Shown here: in pieces, positions 34,195 through 43,904 of the stretch
How the letters are laid out: every line of letters starts with the position of its first letter
How positions within the stretch are numbered: the first letter of the stretch is position 1
Source: Marinobacter sp. F3R11
GTDB taxonomy: Bacteria; Pseudomonadota; Gammaproteobacteria; Pseudomonadales; Oleiphilaceae
Assembly: GCF_003318275.1 (NCBI RefSeq)
Contig: NZ_QOCH01000009.1
Location: 186,001-250,000, forward strand
Direction of reading: 5' to 3'
Length of the DNA stretch: 64,000 bases
Notes under the pieces: model-generated
Told to the model about the DNA's origin: nothing
Database searches by the model: none
The model's input: only the letters and a program-made list of their open reading frames with translations
Program-made: the position numbers and the translations under genes

Positions 34195-35529
34195 ATGGAT
34201 CCAACTACCATTGGAATCTGGGCGACAGCTGGCATGGTAACCATGTTACTACTGCGTATTCCGATCGCTGTTGTACTGATTGCCACTGGCTATAGCGGTC
34301 TGATCTTTGTCATGGCCAGCCGGGGCGATACTTTTGATCTTGAACAGGGGTTTATAACGGCAAACAGCTTTCTGGGAGAGTTGCCCTACTCATCCACGGC
34401 AGAATATACCTTTACCACCATTCCGATGTTCCTGTTGATGGGCTACATAGCAACCGAAGCAGGATTCACCAAAGACATTTACCACACCGCACGGATGTGG
34501 CTGGGGCGTATGCCCGGTGGCCTGGCCGTAGCGTCTTCTGTTGGCTGCGCCCTGTTTGCTGCTATCAGTGGCAGCAGCCTCGCCACTGCCGCGGCAATGG
34601 GGCGCATGGCGGTCCCCGAGATGCTTGCACGAGGCTACGACAAGGGGCTGGCCACCGGGGTAGTTGCGGCATCGGGCACTCTGGGGTCGCTGATTCCACC
34701 CAGTATCCTGATGATTCTCTATGCGGTTTTCACTGACCAGTCCATCGCCGCAATGTTTGTGGCCGGAGTTATTCCCGGCCTGCTCTCGCTGCTGATCTAC
34801 GTCGCCATGGTCATGGTCCGGGCCAGGATCAATCCGGAGCTGGCACCTCCTACGCCAAAGGTAAGCTGGCAGGAAAAGTTCGGGTCTCTGAAAAGCACCT
34901 GGGGCATGCTGCTCCTTATTGCCGTTGTAGTATCCGGGCTCTATTCCGGCCTCTTTACACCATCTGAAGCCGGGGCCATCGGTGCCTCCATCGCGTTTCT
35001 TATCAGCCTGTTTGCCCGTCGCCTGAATCGCAAAAAAACCTCCACGGCATTGCTGGAAACTCTGAAAAGTACTTCCATGCTGTTCGCCGCAGTGATCGGC
35101 GCTTATATGATCACATCCTTCACCGCCCTGACCGGAATCGCTGCCGACCTGACCAGCTGGGCTGGTGGTTTTGATGTGCATCCGGTTGTGGTGATTGCGT
35201 CGCTGTCTGCCCTGTATATATTCCTTGGCACCTTCATGGGCTCTATCGAGATCATGTTACTGACGCTGCCAATTGTCATCCCCATCGTCCAGGGGCTGGA
35301 ATACGACCTGATCTGGTTTGGCATCATTATGATCAAGTACCTGGAGATAGGCCTGGTGTCACCGCCGGTGGGCATAAACTGCTTCATCCTTAAAACCGTC
35401 GTCGATGACAGTGTTCGCCTGGGGGATATTTTCAAAGGCGTCTCCTGGTTCATTGCGATGGATATAGTCACGATCGCGCTACTGGTTGCATTCCCTGAGA
35501 TCGTCACCTTCCTGCCCAGCCTGATGTAA
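34195..35529 (+). CDS. TRAP transporter large permease (DctM type), second system
   Basis: A 444-residue, about 12-helix permease with the signature ISGSSLATAAAMGRMAVPEML and SGTLGSLIPPSILM. It works with the proteins encoded at 32437-33531 and 33608-34153. The acyl-CoA ligase 50 bp downstream suggests that the imported acid is activated at once to its CoA ester. Confidence 0.95.
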   Translation: MDPTTIGIWATAGMVTMLLLRIPIAVVLIATGYSGLIFVMASRGDTFDLEQGFITANSFLGELPYSSTAEYTFTTIPMFLLMGYIATEAGFTKDIYHTARMWLGRMPGGLAVASSVGCALFAAISGSSLATAAAMGRMAVPEMLARGYDKGLATGVVAASGTLGSLIPPSILMILYAVFTDQSIAAMFVAGVIPGLLSLLIYVAMVMVRARINPELAPPTPKVSWQEKFGSLKSTWGMLLLIAVVVSGLYSGLFTPSEAGAIGASIAFLISLFARRLNRKKTSTALLETLKSTSMLFAAVIGAYMITSFTALTGIAADLTSWAGGFDVHPVVVIASLSALYIFLGTFMGSIEIMLLTLPIVIPIVQGLEYDLIWFGIIMIKYLEIGLVSPPVGINCFILKTVVDDSVRLGDIFKGVSWFIAMDIVTIALLVAFPEIVTFLPSLM

Positions 35530-35579
35530 GGCCCGGCATCACGGACATCTGTTACTAACAAGACAAACAAGAGGCAGTC

Positions 35580-37136
35580 ATGAACATCACGCAACCCCTT
35601 CACAAAGCACTCAGGGAATGCCCCGATGCGCTGGCCATTGTCGATGGTGAGCGCCGCCAGAACTGGCGTCATCTGGTCAGCCGAATCGGCAGTCTGGCCG
35701 GCGGCCTGCAAAGCCTGAGCATGCAGCATGGTGACCGAGTTGGCATGCTGGCCCGCAATTCCGACCACTACATAGAATACCTCTATGGTGTGATCTGGGG
35801 CGGGGGCGTAGTCAACCCGGTGAACATTCGCTGGAGCGCCCGGGAAATAGCCTATTCCCTGGATGACAGCGACACCCGCATTCTGCTGATAGATGACACC
35901 TTTCTGGAACTTCTTCCAGCCATTCGCGAACATTCTGTCGCACTTGAAACCATCGTTTTTGTCGGCCCGGGTAAAGCTCCTGAAGGCACAATCGATTTTG
36001 AGCAACTGATCAGCACATCCGCCGAAGTGCCCGACGCCAATCGCCATGGCGATGATCTGGCCGCCATTCTCTACACGGGCGGCACAACCGGACAGCCCAA
36101 AGGTGTCATGCTCAGCCACAACAACTGTTACCTGGGGTCTATCGGGGCTTCTCTGGGCGCACCACGCCCCCCCAGACAGGCAGGCCTGCATGCAGCCCCG
36201 TTTTTTCATGTCGCAGGCATGCAATCGATGTTTGGGTTATCTATTCGTCTTGGCACCCATGTTGTTCTTACCGGCTTTGAGCCAGCATTGGTACTTCGGG
36301 CCATAGAGGAACACGGTATATCGGAGATTTTCCTGGTGCCAACCATGTTAAGAATGCTGCTGGACCATCCGGATTTCGGCGTACGCAACCTGAGTAGTCT
36401 GGAATCCGTTCGCTATGGTGCCTCGCCCATGGACATCAGCCTGCTGGAACGCGCCATGAACGAGTTACCGGGTGTGGACTTCTCTCAGGCCTACGGCATG
36501 ACTGAGCTTGCGCCAACTGTTGCAGTCCTGCCTCCCTATTACCATACAGAAGAGGGTCGCAAAGCCGGAAAACTGCGCTCTGCTGGCATACCTACTCCGG
36601 TTGCCGAAATCCGGATTGTTGACCCCATGGATAAGGAGCTACCCAACAATACTGTGGGAGAAATAGCTGTGCGCGGCCCTATGGTGATGCAGGGCTACTG
36701 GAATAAGCCTGAGCAAACAGCAGAGGCTCTCAGGGGGGGATGGATGCATACCGGAGATGCCGGCTATATGGACGATGACGGTTTTCTGTATGTGGTAGAC
36801 CGCATCAAGGACATGGTTGTGACTGGCGGTGAGAACGTATACTCGGCTGAGGTCGAGAACGCCATCCTCAAGCTTCCGCAGGTAGAGCTGTGTGCCGTAT
36901 TCGGCGTGCCGGATGAGCGCTGGGGGGAGCGGGTTCATGCGGCCATCAAACTGCGTCCGGGCAGTGAGCTGAGCGAACAACAGGTGACAGATCACTGCAA
37001 AGAGCATATTGCCAGCTATAAGTGCCCACGTAGTATCGAATTCGTCGACGAGATGCCCATGTCCAGTGCCGGAAAACTGCTCAAGTTCAAAATGCGCGAA
37101 CCTTACTGGGAAAATCAGGACCGTCGTGTTGGCTAA
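35580..37136 (+). CDS. AMP-dependent acyl-CoA ligase
   Basis: A 518-residue ANL-family ligase with the P-loop YTGGTTGQPKG, the A5 motif YGMTELAP, the A7 hinge MHTGDAGYMDDDGF, the A8 loop DRIKDMVVTGGENVYSAEVE and the catalytic lysine in SSAGKLLKF. It activates a carboxylic acid with ATP and CoA, most likely the solute imported by the TRAP system encoded immediately upstream. AGAGG lies before the ATG. It converges with the AraC gene, with only 11 bp between stop codons. Confidence 0.92.
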   Translation: MNITQPLHKALRECPDALAIVDGERRQNWRHLVSRIGSLAGGLQSLSMQHGDRVGMLARNSDHYIEYLYGVIWGGGVVNPVNIRWSAREIAYSLDDSDTRILLIDDTFLELLPAIREHSVALETIVFVGPGKAPEGTIDFEQLISTSAEVPDANRHGDDLAAILYTGGTTGQPKGVMLSHNNCYLGSIGASLGAPRPPRQAGLHAAPFFHVAGMQSMFGLSIRLGTHVVLTGFEPALVLRAIEEHGISEIFLVPTMLRMLLDHPDFGVRNLSSLESVRYGASPMDISLLERAMNELPGVDFSQAYGMTELAPTVAVLPPYYHTEEGRKAGKLRSAGIPTPVAEIRIVDPMDKELPNNTVGEIAVRGPMVMQGYWNKPEQTAEALRGGWMHTGDAGYMDDDGFLYVVDRIKDMVVTGGENVYSAEVENAILKLPQVELCAVFGVPDERWGERVHAAIKLRPGSELSEQQVTDHCKEHIASYKCPRSIEFVDEMPMSSAGKLLKFKMREPYWENQDRRVG

Positions 37137-37147
37137 CCCCAAATCCT

Positions 37148-38194
37148 TTACTGGCCAACCACCAGAGGACAATCATCCGCCAGCACTGCCTGGCGATACT
37201 CCCCGGGGGGCAACCCTGTCCATTTTTTGAAGGCCCGGTGAAACGTGCTGGGCTCGGAAAATCCCAGCCGTTCCCCCACTTCCATGAGAGACAGGTTCGG
37301 GCACGCCAGATAATTGATAGCAGCATCCCTCCTCAGGTTGTCCTTCAGATCCTGGAAGCGCTCATGCTCCATCCGCAGCCTCCGGCGCAGCGTATAAGCA
37401 GGCATCCCGAGAGCTTCTGCAACCTGTTCAAGTGGTACCGAACCATCGGCAAGGTGCTGTCTGAGGTAGCGCCGAACCCGCTCGATAATGTGTGAACGAT
37501 CGCGGTAACGGACCAGGAGGTTACCAAGGGAGCGCGGCAGAAAACTACGCAGGCTGGCGCAATCCTGGCGTAAGGCGCAATCAAGCAATCTGGCATCAAA
37601 GCAGAAAGCGTTGCAGGACTGTCCATACATAACGGGTCCGTTGAAGAGCATACTGGATTCCAGCTGCTCCGGGCATGTCTGACCACGCATCAGCACCCGG
37701 GTAATCGGTATGCGTTCCTCAACCATCCAACACATCAGGCCATAGCTGAAAAACATGAAAATCCGTTCAGCGAACTCGGAGCATTTATTAATCTCCCCGT
37801 GACTTTGCAGACGAACCCACGCCAAATCGCCCTGGCGTTGCAGGCGAACCGTGAAATCCTGCAACATCAGATGATAAAACTGACAACCAGCCCCCAGAGC
37901 ATCACCAAGTGTTGAGGAATGCACCATCAATTCACAACATTGTGCGAATGTGCCGAGCTTCACAGGATGAGAGCAAAGGCTCCAGTATTCATCTCTGGTT
38001 TTGCGCTGAACAACCCGCAATAATCTGGCGAACTGGGCCTGAGAAACCCGGGACAACGGGGAGCTTTGCAGCGATAGCGGAATCCCCGCCTGTAACAACA
38101 GGGAGTCTGTATCAAACCCCTGCCTGCGAGCCCCCTGGAGAATACTGTATACATAGGAAACTGAAATAGTGTGTTTTGGTAGTGTCTGCTTCAT
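37148..38194 (-). CDS. AraC-family regulator (OruR-like, with N-terminal arabinose-binding-type domain)
   Basis: A 348-residue regulator. The N-terminal domain of about 210 residues resembles the PF12625-type domain of ornithine/fatty-acid responsive AraC proteins. The C-terminal double helix-turn-helix includes PLEQVAEALGMPAYTLRRRLRMEHERF and LSLMEVGERLGFSEPSTFHRAFKKWTGLPPGEYR. It ends 11 bp from the ligase stop codon. It probably controls the TRAP-ligase operon or the MBL-ligase operon; the sequence does not decide which. Confidence 0.9.
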   Translation of the reverse strand: MKQTLPKHTISVSYVYSILQGARRQGFDTDSLLLQAGIPLSLQSSPLSRVSQAQFARLLRVVQRKTRDEYWSLCSHPVKLGTFAQCCELMVHSSTLGDALGAGCQFYHLMLQDFTVRLQRQGDLAWVRLQSHGEINKCSEFAERIFMFFSYGLMCWMVEERIPITRVLMRGQTCPEQLESSMLFNGPVMYGQSCNAFCFDARLLDCALRQDCASLRSFLPRSLGNLLVRYRDRSHIIERVRRYLRQHLADGSVPLEQVAEALGMPAYTLRRRLRMEHERFQDLKDNLRRDAAINYLACPNLSLMEVGERLGFSEPSTFHRAFKKWTGLPPGEYRQAVLADDCPLVVGQ

Positions 38195-38310
38195 GGTGTG
38201 GCATTCTGTTTTTATAGGTATAGAGGTTTACCATAATCCACAGAACGCCCCGCCAGCACCATCAAACAATCCTGAAGGCCATCTTTGCAATTCCTTAACC
38301 CCCGCCGGAC

Positions 38311-39348
38311 CTAGCGGAGACGGTACCAGCGCGTGCCATGAGCATCGATTTCATAACAAACCTCACCTGATTCCCGGAGATAATTCAGGCAAGCCAGGGC
38401 TTCCCCTGTTGCCAGATTGAAAATCATGAAATTATCCTGGGGTATGTCACGGCCAAACAATACTGAAAACAGATCAATCACTCTTCTGGGGCCGGTATCC
38501 AGAGCCACACGTAACCTTTCCGTGGTGCATTTCTGGTCGTAGATCAGCGCATCGATGCGCTTGTGCAAGCCGGTAAAACAGTGTTGATGGGCTGGCAACA
38601 CCAGCACATCGTCGGGGATCTCCGCTTTCAGTTTCTCTAGTGATGCGAGCCAGTCGGCCATAGGATTGGCCGTCGGTTCCATAGGCGTCACAGACACATT
38701 GGATGAAATTCCGGGCAACACCTGGTCACCGGAAATCAGCAATTTGCTGTCTTCGGAATACAGGCAGGCATGCTCCGGGGAATGGCCATTTCCAGTAACA
38801 ATCCGCCAGCGATGACCACCTATGACATGGTACTGGCCTTCCTCCAGGCACTGATATTGCCTGGGCAGCCGCGAGATCCGCCGGCCATAGTTCCGGTAAT
38901 GGTTATGATAAGACTCTATTGCCGACCCTGGCCAGCCGACCGCCCGGTGAAATTCCGCAAAATCTTCGGGAAGGGTTTCATCGTGGGCTTGTGCCAGCAG
39001 TACCCGACATGTCAGGTACTCCAAGCGGGTCATCCAGAATTCTTCTGCACCCCGCTCCATCAACCATCCCGCCATGCCAACGTGATCAGGATGGAGGTGG
39101 GTCACAAATACTCGCCGTATAGGCATGCCCTCCGGAAGCGCAGCCAGCAGCGAATCCCAGGCAGCTTCGGCAGCGAGAGACTGCATTCCTGTATCAACAA
39201 CCGAATAACCGTCTTCCTCACGGAGCAGCCAGATATTGATGTGGTTCAGCTTCCCGGGCAACGGAATCCGGGCCCAGAAGACATCCTGCGCTACTTCAAC
39301 CAGCTCGCCCACTCCCGGTGGCGGACACAGACCTGACGGTTCAGCCAC
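38311..39348 (-). CDS. Metallo-beta-lactamase-fold hydrolase
   Basis: A 345-residue MBL-fold protein with the metal motif VTHLHPDHVGMAGWL and a second histidine in GNGHSPEHACLY. It resembles the glyoxalase II-like/acyl-CoA thioesterase-like proteins often encoded with acyl-CoA genes. The GTG start overlaps the end of the ligase gene by 8 bp, so the two are coupled. It may hydrolyse an acyl-CoA or a lactone. The true substrate is unknown. Confidence 0.88.
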   Translation of the reverse strand: MAEPSGLCPPPGVGELVEVAQDVFWARIPLPGKLNHINIWLLREEDGYSVVDTGMQSLAAEAAWDSLLAALPEGMPIRRVFVTHLHPDHVGMAGWLMERGAEEFWMTRLEYLTCRVLLAQAHDETLPEDFAEFHRAVGWPGSAIESYHNHYRNYGRRISRLPRQYQCLEEGQYHVIGGHRWRIVTGNGHSPEHACLYSEDSKLLISGDQVLPGISSNVSVTPMEPTANPMADWLASLEKLKAEIPDDVLVLPAHQHCFTGLHKRIDALIYDQKCTTERLRVALDTGPRRVIDLFSVLFGRDIPQDNFMIFNLATGEALACLNYLRESGEVCYEIDAHGTRWYRLR

Positions 39349-41017
39349 AGGTCATGCTCTCTTTGCGTGCCTCGTCCTGTAACTGACGCCACATAATTTT
39401 GCCAGTACCAGACTTGGGTAACTCATCAACGATGGCGACCGCAGTGGGCACTTTATACGCGGCCATATGCTGTTTGCACCAGGCAATAATATCGTCTTCA
39501 GTGAGGTTTGCCGGTGCAGTCGGCTTGAGCACAACCAATGCCTTGGCGGTTTCACCCCGCTTGGGATCAGGCACCGCAATAATGCAGGCTTCATGAATGT
39601 CGGGGTGACCGTACATGATACTTTCCACTTCTGCGGGCCAGACTTTGAAACCAGAGGCATTGATCATCCGTTTGAGCCGGTCAACCATGAAGAAATAGCC
39701 CTCTTCATCCATGTAACCCAGGTCACCTGTGCGCAGAAAGCGCCGCCCATCAAGTTCGATGAAACTTTTCGCCGTTGCCTCAGGATCATTCCAGTACTCC
39801 AGCATCACCTGCGGACCATGCAGGATGATTTCGCCAGTTTCCCCCTGCGGCAGCTCTTTCAGGGTGGCCGGGTCAATAATGCGGGCATCAACTCCGAATG
39901 TAGCTATTCCCAGACACTGGCGTTTGCCCCGCCCTAAGGGATTACCAAGAATGAAGGCCGCTGTCTCGGTTAGTCCATAAGCTTCGTTGTAAACAATGTC
40001 GAATTCCTCTGCCAGCTTCCGGGAGATAGCTTCCGGCATGGCAGCGCCGCCACCCATAAGTTTGCTCAGACTGGAAATATCATGGTTTTCCAGTTCAGGA
40101 TTCGAGAAAAAATCGACAATCATCGAAGGTGGAGCACTCCACAGACTAACGCCGTGGCGCTCAATCAGTTTCAGTGCCACATCCCTGTCCCAGCGCTGCA
40201 TCAGCACCGAAGTTGCAGCGTTGAAGATAGGGCCGTTCATACCCCCCTGCATACCCAGAAAGTGAAACAGAGGCGCAATGGCCAGCGCCGAAAATGCGGG
40301 CGAGCCGCCACGCCAGATAGTCGAGGCCGCAATTGCAGCCATTACAGTGCTATGGGAATGAACACAGCCTTTGGGATGACCGGTAGTACCGGAGGTGTAA
40401 CCAATGACGCAGAGGTCATCATGCTTCCCGGTAAACGCTGCCGGCGTAATGTTGCAGTCAAGCGCATCCTGCCACAGGGTAACGCCGCGACCACTATGCC
40501 TGTGCCTTGGTTCAGTCACCGCTGCAGGTACAGCAAGATCGGTCGGCTCTGTCAGGTAGTCAGAGTATGCATGCACGATCAGGTGCTCAACGTCACCGGA
40601 TTCCAGCAACGGCTGTGCGTTTGCATACAACTCCTGGGCTACCAGGGCTGTTCGCGCGCCGCTATTAACCACACAATATTGCAGTTCATCAGCCAGGTTC
40701 ATCGGGTTAACAGGAACCACGACCCCCTGTGCCCGAAGAATGGCGTAATAGCCAATAATGTACTGAGGGCTGTTCTGGGAATACAGGGCAACCCGGTCGC
40801 CAGGGCGAATGCCGCACTCCTGCTGCAGATATCCTGCCAGCGCCTGAACCCTCTGGAATATCCCGGAGTAACTCAGTACCGAGTCATAAAAGACCACCGC
40901 CGGTTTGTCCGGATATCGGGCTGCTGCCACCTCCAGATTGTAATACAGGCTGGTCTTCGGCAGTTCCAGTGTCCCAGGTAGTCCCTTGGGCCAATACCTG
41001 TCTTGTTCCACTTTCAT
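39341..41017 (-). CDS. AMP-dependent long-chain-type acyl-CoA ligase
   Basis: A 558-residue ANL ligase with the P-loop GYTSGTTGHPKGCVHSH, A5 AYGLTETAAF, A7 LRTGDLGYMDEEGY, A8 DRLKRMINASGFKVWPAEVE and catalytic lysine in SGTGKIMWR. It follows the acyl-CoA dehydrogenase at 41065 by 47 bp. Together with the MBL hydrolase it forms a small acyl-CoA module. GGGAGGAC precedes the ATG. Confidence 0.92.
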   Translation of the reverse strand: MKVEQDRYWPKGLPGTLELPKTSLYYNLEVAAARYPDKPAVVFYDSVLSYSGIFQRVQALAGYLQQECGIRPGDRVALYSQNSPQYIIGYYAILRAQGVVVPVNPMNLADELQYCVVNSGARTALVAQELYANAQPLLESGDVEHLIVHAYSDYLTEPTDLAVPAAVTEPRHRHSGRGVTLWQDALDCNITPAAFTGKHDDLCVIGYTSGTTGHPKGCVHSHSTVMAAIAASTIWRGGSPAFSALAIAPLFHFLGMQGGMNGPIFNAATSVLMQRWDRDVALKLIERHGVSLWSAPPSMIVDFFSNPELENHDISSLSKLMGGGAAMPEAISRKLAEEFDIVYNEAYGLTETAAFILGNPLGRGKRQCLGIATFGVDARIIDPATLKELPQGETGEIILHGPQVMLEYWNDPEATAKSFIELDGRRFLRTGDLGYMDEEGYFFMVDRLKRMINASGFKVWPAEVESIMYGHPDIHEACIIAVPDPKRGETAKALVVLKPTAPANLTEDDIIAWCKQHMAAYKVPTAVAIVDELPKSGTGKIMWRQLQDEARKESMTCG

Positions 41018-41064
41018 AGTTGTCCTCCCGGCTCCGCGCCTGACGTGTTATTGAAATACTGTAA

Positions 41065-42213
41065 TCAGATAATCTTGCGAGCAATCAGCTCTTTCATGAT
41101 TTCATTAGACCCGCCGTATATCTTGCTTACCCGGGCATTGGCATACATTCGCGCGATGGGATATTCGAGGATATAGCCGTAGCCACCATGGAGCTGCAGG
41201 CATTCATCAATCACCTCACAGTTCTTCTGGGTGGTCCACCACTTGGCCATGGCTGCTGTAGTGGTATCCAGCTCTCCGGCCAGTAACTGCATCATGCACT
41301 GATCAACGAAGGTTGTGGCGATGGTAGCTAGGGTTTTACATTCAGCCAGTTTGAAGCGAGTGTTCTGCAGTTCACTCAGTTGTTGGCCAAACACTTCCCG
41401 CTGCCGGACGTAATCAGTGGTGAACTCTATAGCCCTGTGCATACTGGCCTGAGCCGAAAGCGCAATAATCATGCGTTCCTGAGGCAACTGCTGCATCAGC
41501 TGACCAAATCCCAGGCCCTCCGTTGCTCCCAGCAAATTATTCACAGGCACCCGGACATCATCAAAAAAGAGCTCAGCAGTGTCCTGTGCTTTCTGCCCTA
41601 TTTTTTCCAGCAGTTTGCCGCGGCGAAAACCTGTCTGCCCCTCGGTTTCCACCATGATCAAGGAGATTCCTCTGGCACCGAGTTCCGGATCAGTTTTGGT
41701 AACTACGCAAATCAGATTGGCATGAAAGCCGTTTGTAATGAATGTTTTGGAGCCGCTGACAAGGTAATCATCGCCGTCACGAACCGCCCGGGTTTTAACA
41801 TTTTTGAGATCAGAACCAACTCCCGGCTCGGACATGGCAATTGCGCCGACAAGCTCGCCGGTGGCCATGCGTGGCAGCCAGCGCTGTTTCTGCCCCTCAC
41901 TCCCATAAGCGAGGATGTAATGAGCAAGAATGCCGTTGTGAACGCCTATACCAAAATTCAACAGTGCGCGGGTCAGCTCAATATTGATCACCGCCTCGTG
42001 GGCGAAGTTGCCGCCACCGCCACCGTACTGTTCCGGGATACTGGCGCACAGCAGCCCCATTTCACCGGCTCTCAGCCATGCTTCGCGATCCACATAGCCT
42101 TGTTTGTTCCAGCGTTCCTGGTTGGGAACGAACTCTTTATCCAGAAACCTGCGCACAGAATCCCGGAAAATCTCCAACTCTTCGGTCATCCAGGGGGTTT
42201 TGTAATGCGCCAT
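41065..42213 (-). CDS. Acyl-CoA dehydrogenase
   Basis: A 382-residue acyl-CoA dehydrogenase with MSEPGVGSDLKNVKTRA, TFITNG and LHGGYGYILEYPIARMYANARVSKIYGGSNEIMKELIARK. Glycine replaces the glutamate of the usual YEGT motif, so the catalytic base must lie elsewhere, as in several other subfamilies. The ATG at 42211-42213 follows GGGAG. It precedes the long-chain ligase on the same strand. The substrate is not known. Confidence 0.92.
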   Translation of the reverse strand: MAHYKTPWMTEELEIFRDSVRRFLDKEFVPNQERWNKQGYVDREAWLRAGEMGLLCASIPEQYGGGGGNFAHEAVINIELTRALLNFGIGVHNGILAHYILAYGSEGQKQRWLPRMATGELVGAIAMSEPGVGSDLKNVKTRAVRDGDDYLVSGSKTFITNGFHANLICVVTKTDPELGARGISLIMVETEGQTGFRRGKLLEKIGQKAQDTAELFFDDVRVPVNNLLGATEGLGFGQLMQQLPQERMIIALSAQASMHRAIEFTTDYVRQREVFGQQLSELQNTRFKLAECKTLATIATTFVDQCMMQLLAGELDTTTAAMAKWWTTQKNCEVIDECLQLHGGYGYILEYPIARMYANARVSKIYGGSNEIMKELIARKII

Positions 42214-42362
42214 TGTTTTTCTCCCGTTTATTCTTGTTGGTAGCCCGGGCAACCCCTTCGGGTGGGATGCGGAAGCCTTTGGCAAAATCCTGCATCAGAG
42301 TACGCATCCCGCCGGTGCATACCAATGGCAAAACCGAATGCTTTTATTGGTAATTATTAGCT

Positions 42363-43904
42363 TCAGGCTCCTGCCCGCCTCATCAACCAGGCTGGTATCA
42401 GGGCAAAGGCAAATGCCAGGGCAAGTATCAGAAAGCTATCCTGAAACCCCTGGCTGTACCCCTGAAACCAGACCACCTCACCAAGTTGACGCAACGCAAG
42501 GCTGTGTATCTGATCCGCACTCGCACCTGCCGCCGTGTAGCTGTCGTGCATAACCGACAGCCACTCGCGGGTCATCTCATTACCCATAGTCTGGGTTTCC
42601 GCAATAACCGCTGCATGCCCGACGCTGCGCCACTCCAGTACCACAGCAAGAACATTCACACCCATGGCACCACCAAGCTGGCGCGAAAAATTATTGGCGC
42701 CAGCCCCCTGACTGAGCAGATGCGGTGGCAGAAGGTTCAGTGAGCCGGTACTCAGAGCCGGCATGCCCAGACCCAACCCTATCCGGCCCAGCGCAACCCA
42801 GCCCACAATGACCCACGGCAAGGTATAAACATCAATGACAGCCAGCGACCAGCATGACCACGCGAACAGTGTCGCTCCGAGTGCTATCAGCAATGGTGCC
42901 GGATACAGATCACTCAGACGTCCGGCTACCGGAAACATCAACCCCATGGCCAGCCCCGCAGGTATCAGCAGTAACCCGGAAGCACTGGCTGAAAACCCCT
43001 GAATTTCCTGCACAAACAGCGGAACAAGATAGGTTGAACCAAACAGCCCGGCCCCATAGCAAAAGGCCACAAGACAACTGGCGGCAAAACCGGGATTGGC
43101 AAAAATTCTGACCGCCAGTAACGCCCGAGGGCTGTGCCACTCCCAGACCACAAATACAACTGAGGTCACCAGTGCCCCAATGCCACAGGACAGGATCTCT
43201 GTAGCTCCCCACCCCAACCTCTGGCCATTGGACAGGGTCCACAACAACAGCCCGAGAGCAGCACAAAGCAAGGTAAAACCGGTCCAGTCGAATGGCTGCA
43301 TCCGGTCTTCCGACCCCCGGGCAGGTGCAAAAAACAGGGCGAACATAATACCGGCCAGACAAGCAGGGAGCGGCAGGAAAAACACCGCCCGCCAGCTCAA
43401 CCAGTCCACCATGAAGCCACCCAGTGCAGGCCCTACTGCCGGACCCAGAACAACCCCCAGCCCATAAACTCCCATGCCCAAACCACGTTGCTCCGGAGGA
43501 AACACCCGGAAAATAACGGTCATAGCCAGCGGCTGGATGATTCCTGCCATGGCGCCTTGCAGAATTCTGGACAGAATAACCATATCTTCGTGGAGACTGA
43601 CGCCACCCAGGACAGCAGCGATCATGAACAGCACCATGGCGCCGATGTACGCACCCTTCATACCGAAGGTCTGCAATACCCAGGAGCTTAGCAACATGAA
43701 CGCCGCCATTGCGGCGAGAAAGCCAGTTGACAGCCACTGCGCCTTGGTCTGGGCAATTCCGAAGTTACCCATAATGTCCGGGATAGCCACATTGACAATG
43801 GTTGCGGCCATCGTCATGGACAGGGTGCCGAGCATCACTGTCAGGGTAATGAACCACTTGTATCTTGGCCCATAACGCTCGAACAGGGCTTCAGTCTCCG
43901 ACAC
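42363..43904 (-). CDS. MFS drug/metabolite efflux permease (EmrB/QacA, DHA2 type)
   Basis: A 513-residue protein with about 14 membrane helices. It has the DHA2 motif A region GFLAAMAAFMLLSSWVLQTFGMKGAYI and a motif C-type stretch GVYGLGVVLGPAVGPALGGFMVDWLSWRAVF. The GTG start overlaps the end of the HlyD-type gene by 14 bp, as in emrAB operons. It would extrude a toxic organic compound or an overflow acid. The outer-membrane partner (TolC type) is not in the window. Confidence 0.92.
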   Translation of the reverse strand: MSETEALFERYGPRYKWFITLTVMLGTLSMTMAATIVNVAIPDIMGNFGIAQTKAQWLSTGFLAAMAAFMLLSSWVLQTFGMKGAYIGAMVLFMIAAVLGGVSLHEDMVILSRILQGAMAGIIQPLAMTVIFRVFPPEQRGLGMGVYGLGVVLGPAVGPALGGFMVDWLSWRAVFFLPLPACLAGIMFALFFAPARGSEDRMQPFDWTGFTLLCAALGLLLWTLSNGQRLGWGATEILSCGIGALVTSVVFVVWEWHSPRALLAVRIFANPGFAASCLVAFCYGAGLFGSTYLVPLFVQEIQGFSASASGLLLIPAGLAMGLMFPVAGRLSDLYPAPLLIALGATLFAWSCWSLAVIDVYTLPWVIVGWVALGRIGLGLGMPALSTGSLNLLPPHLLSQGAGANNFSRQLGGAMGVNVLAVVLEWRSVGHAAVIAETQTMGNEMTREWLSVMHDSYTAAGASADQIHSLALRQLGEVVWFQGYSQGFQDSFLILALAFAFALIPAWLMRRAGA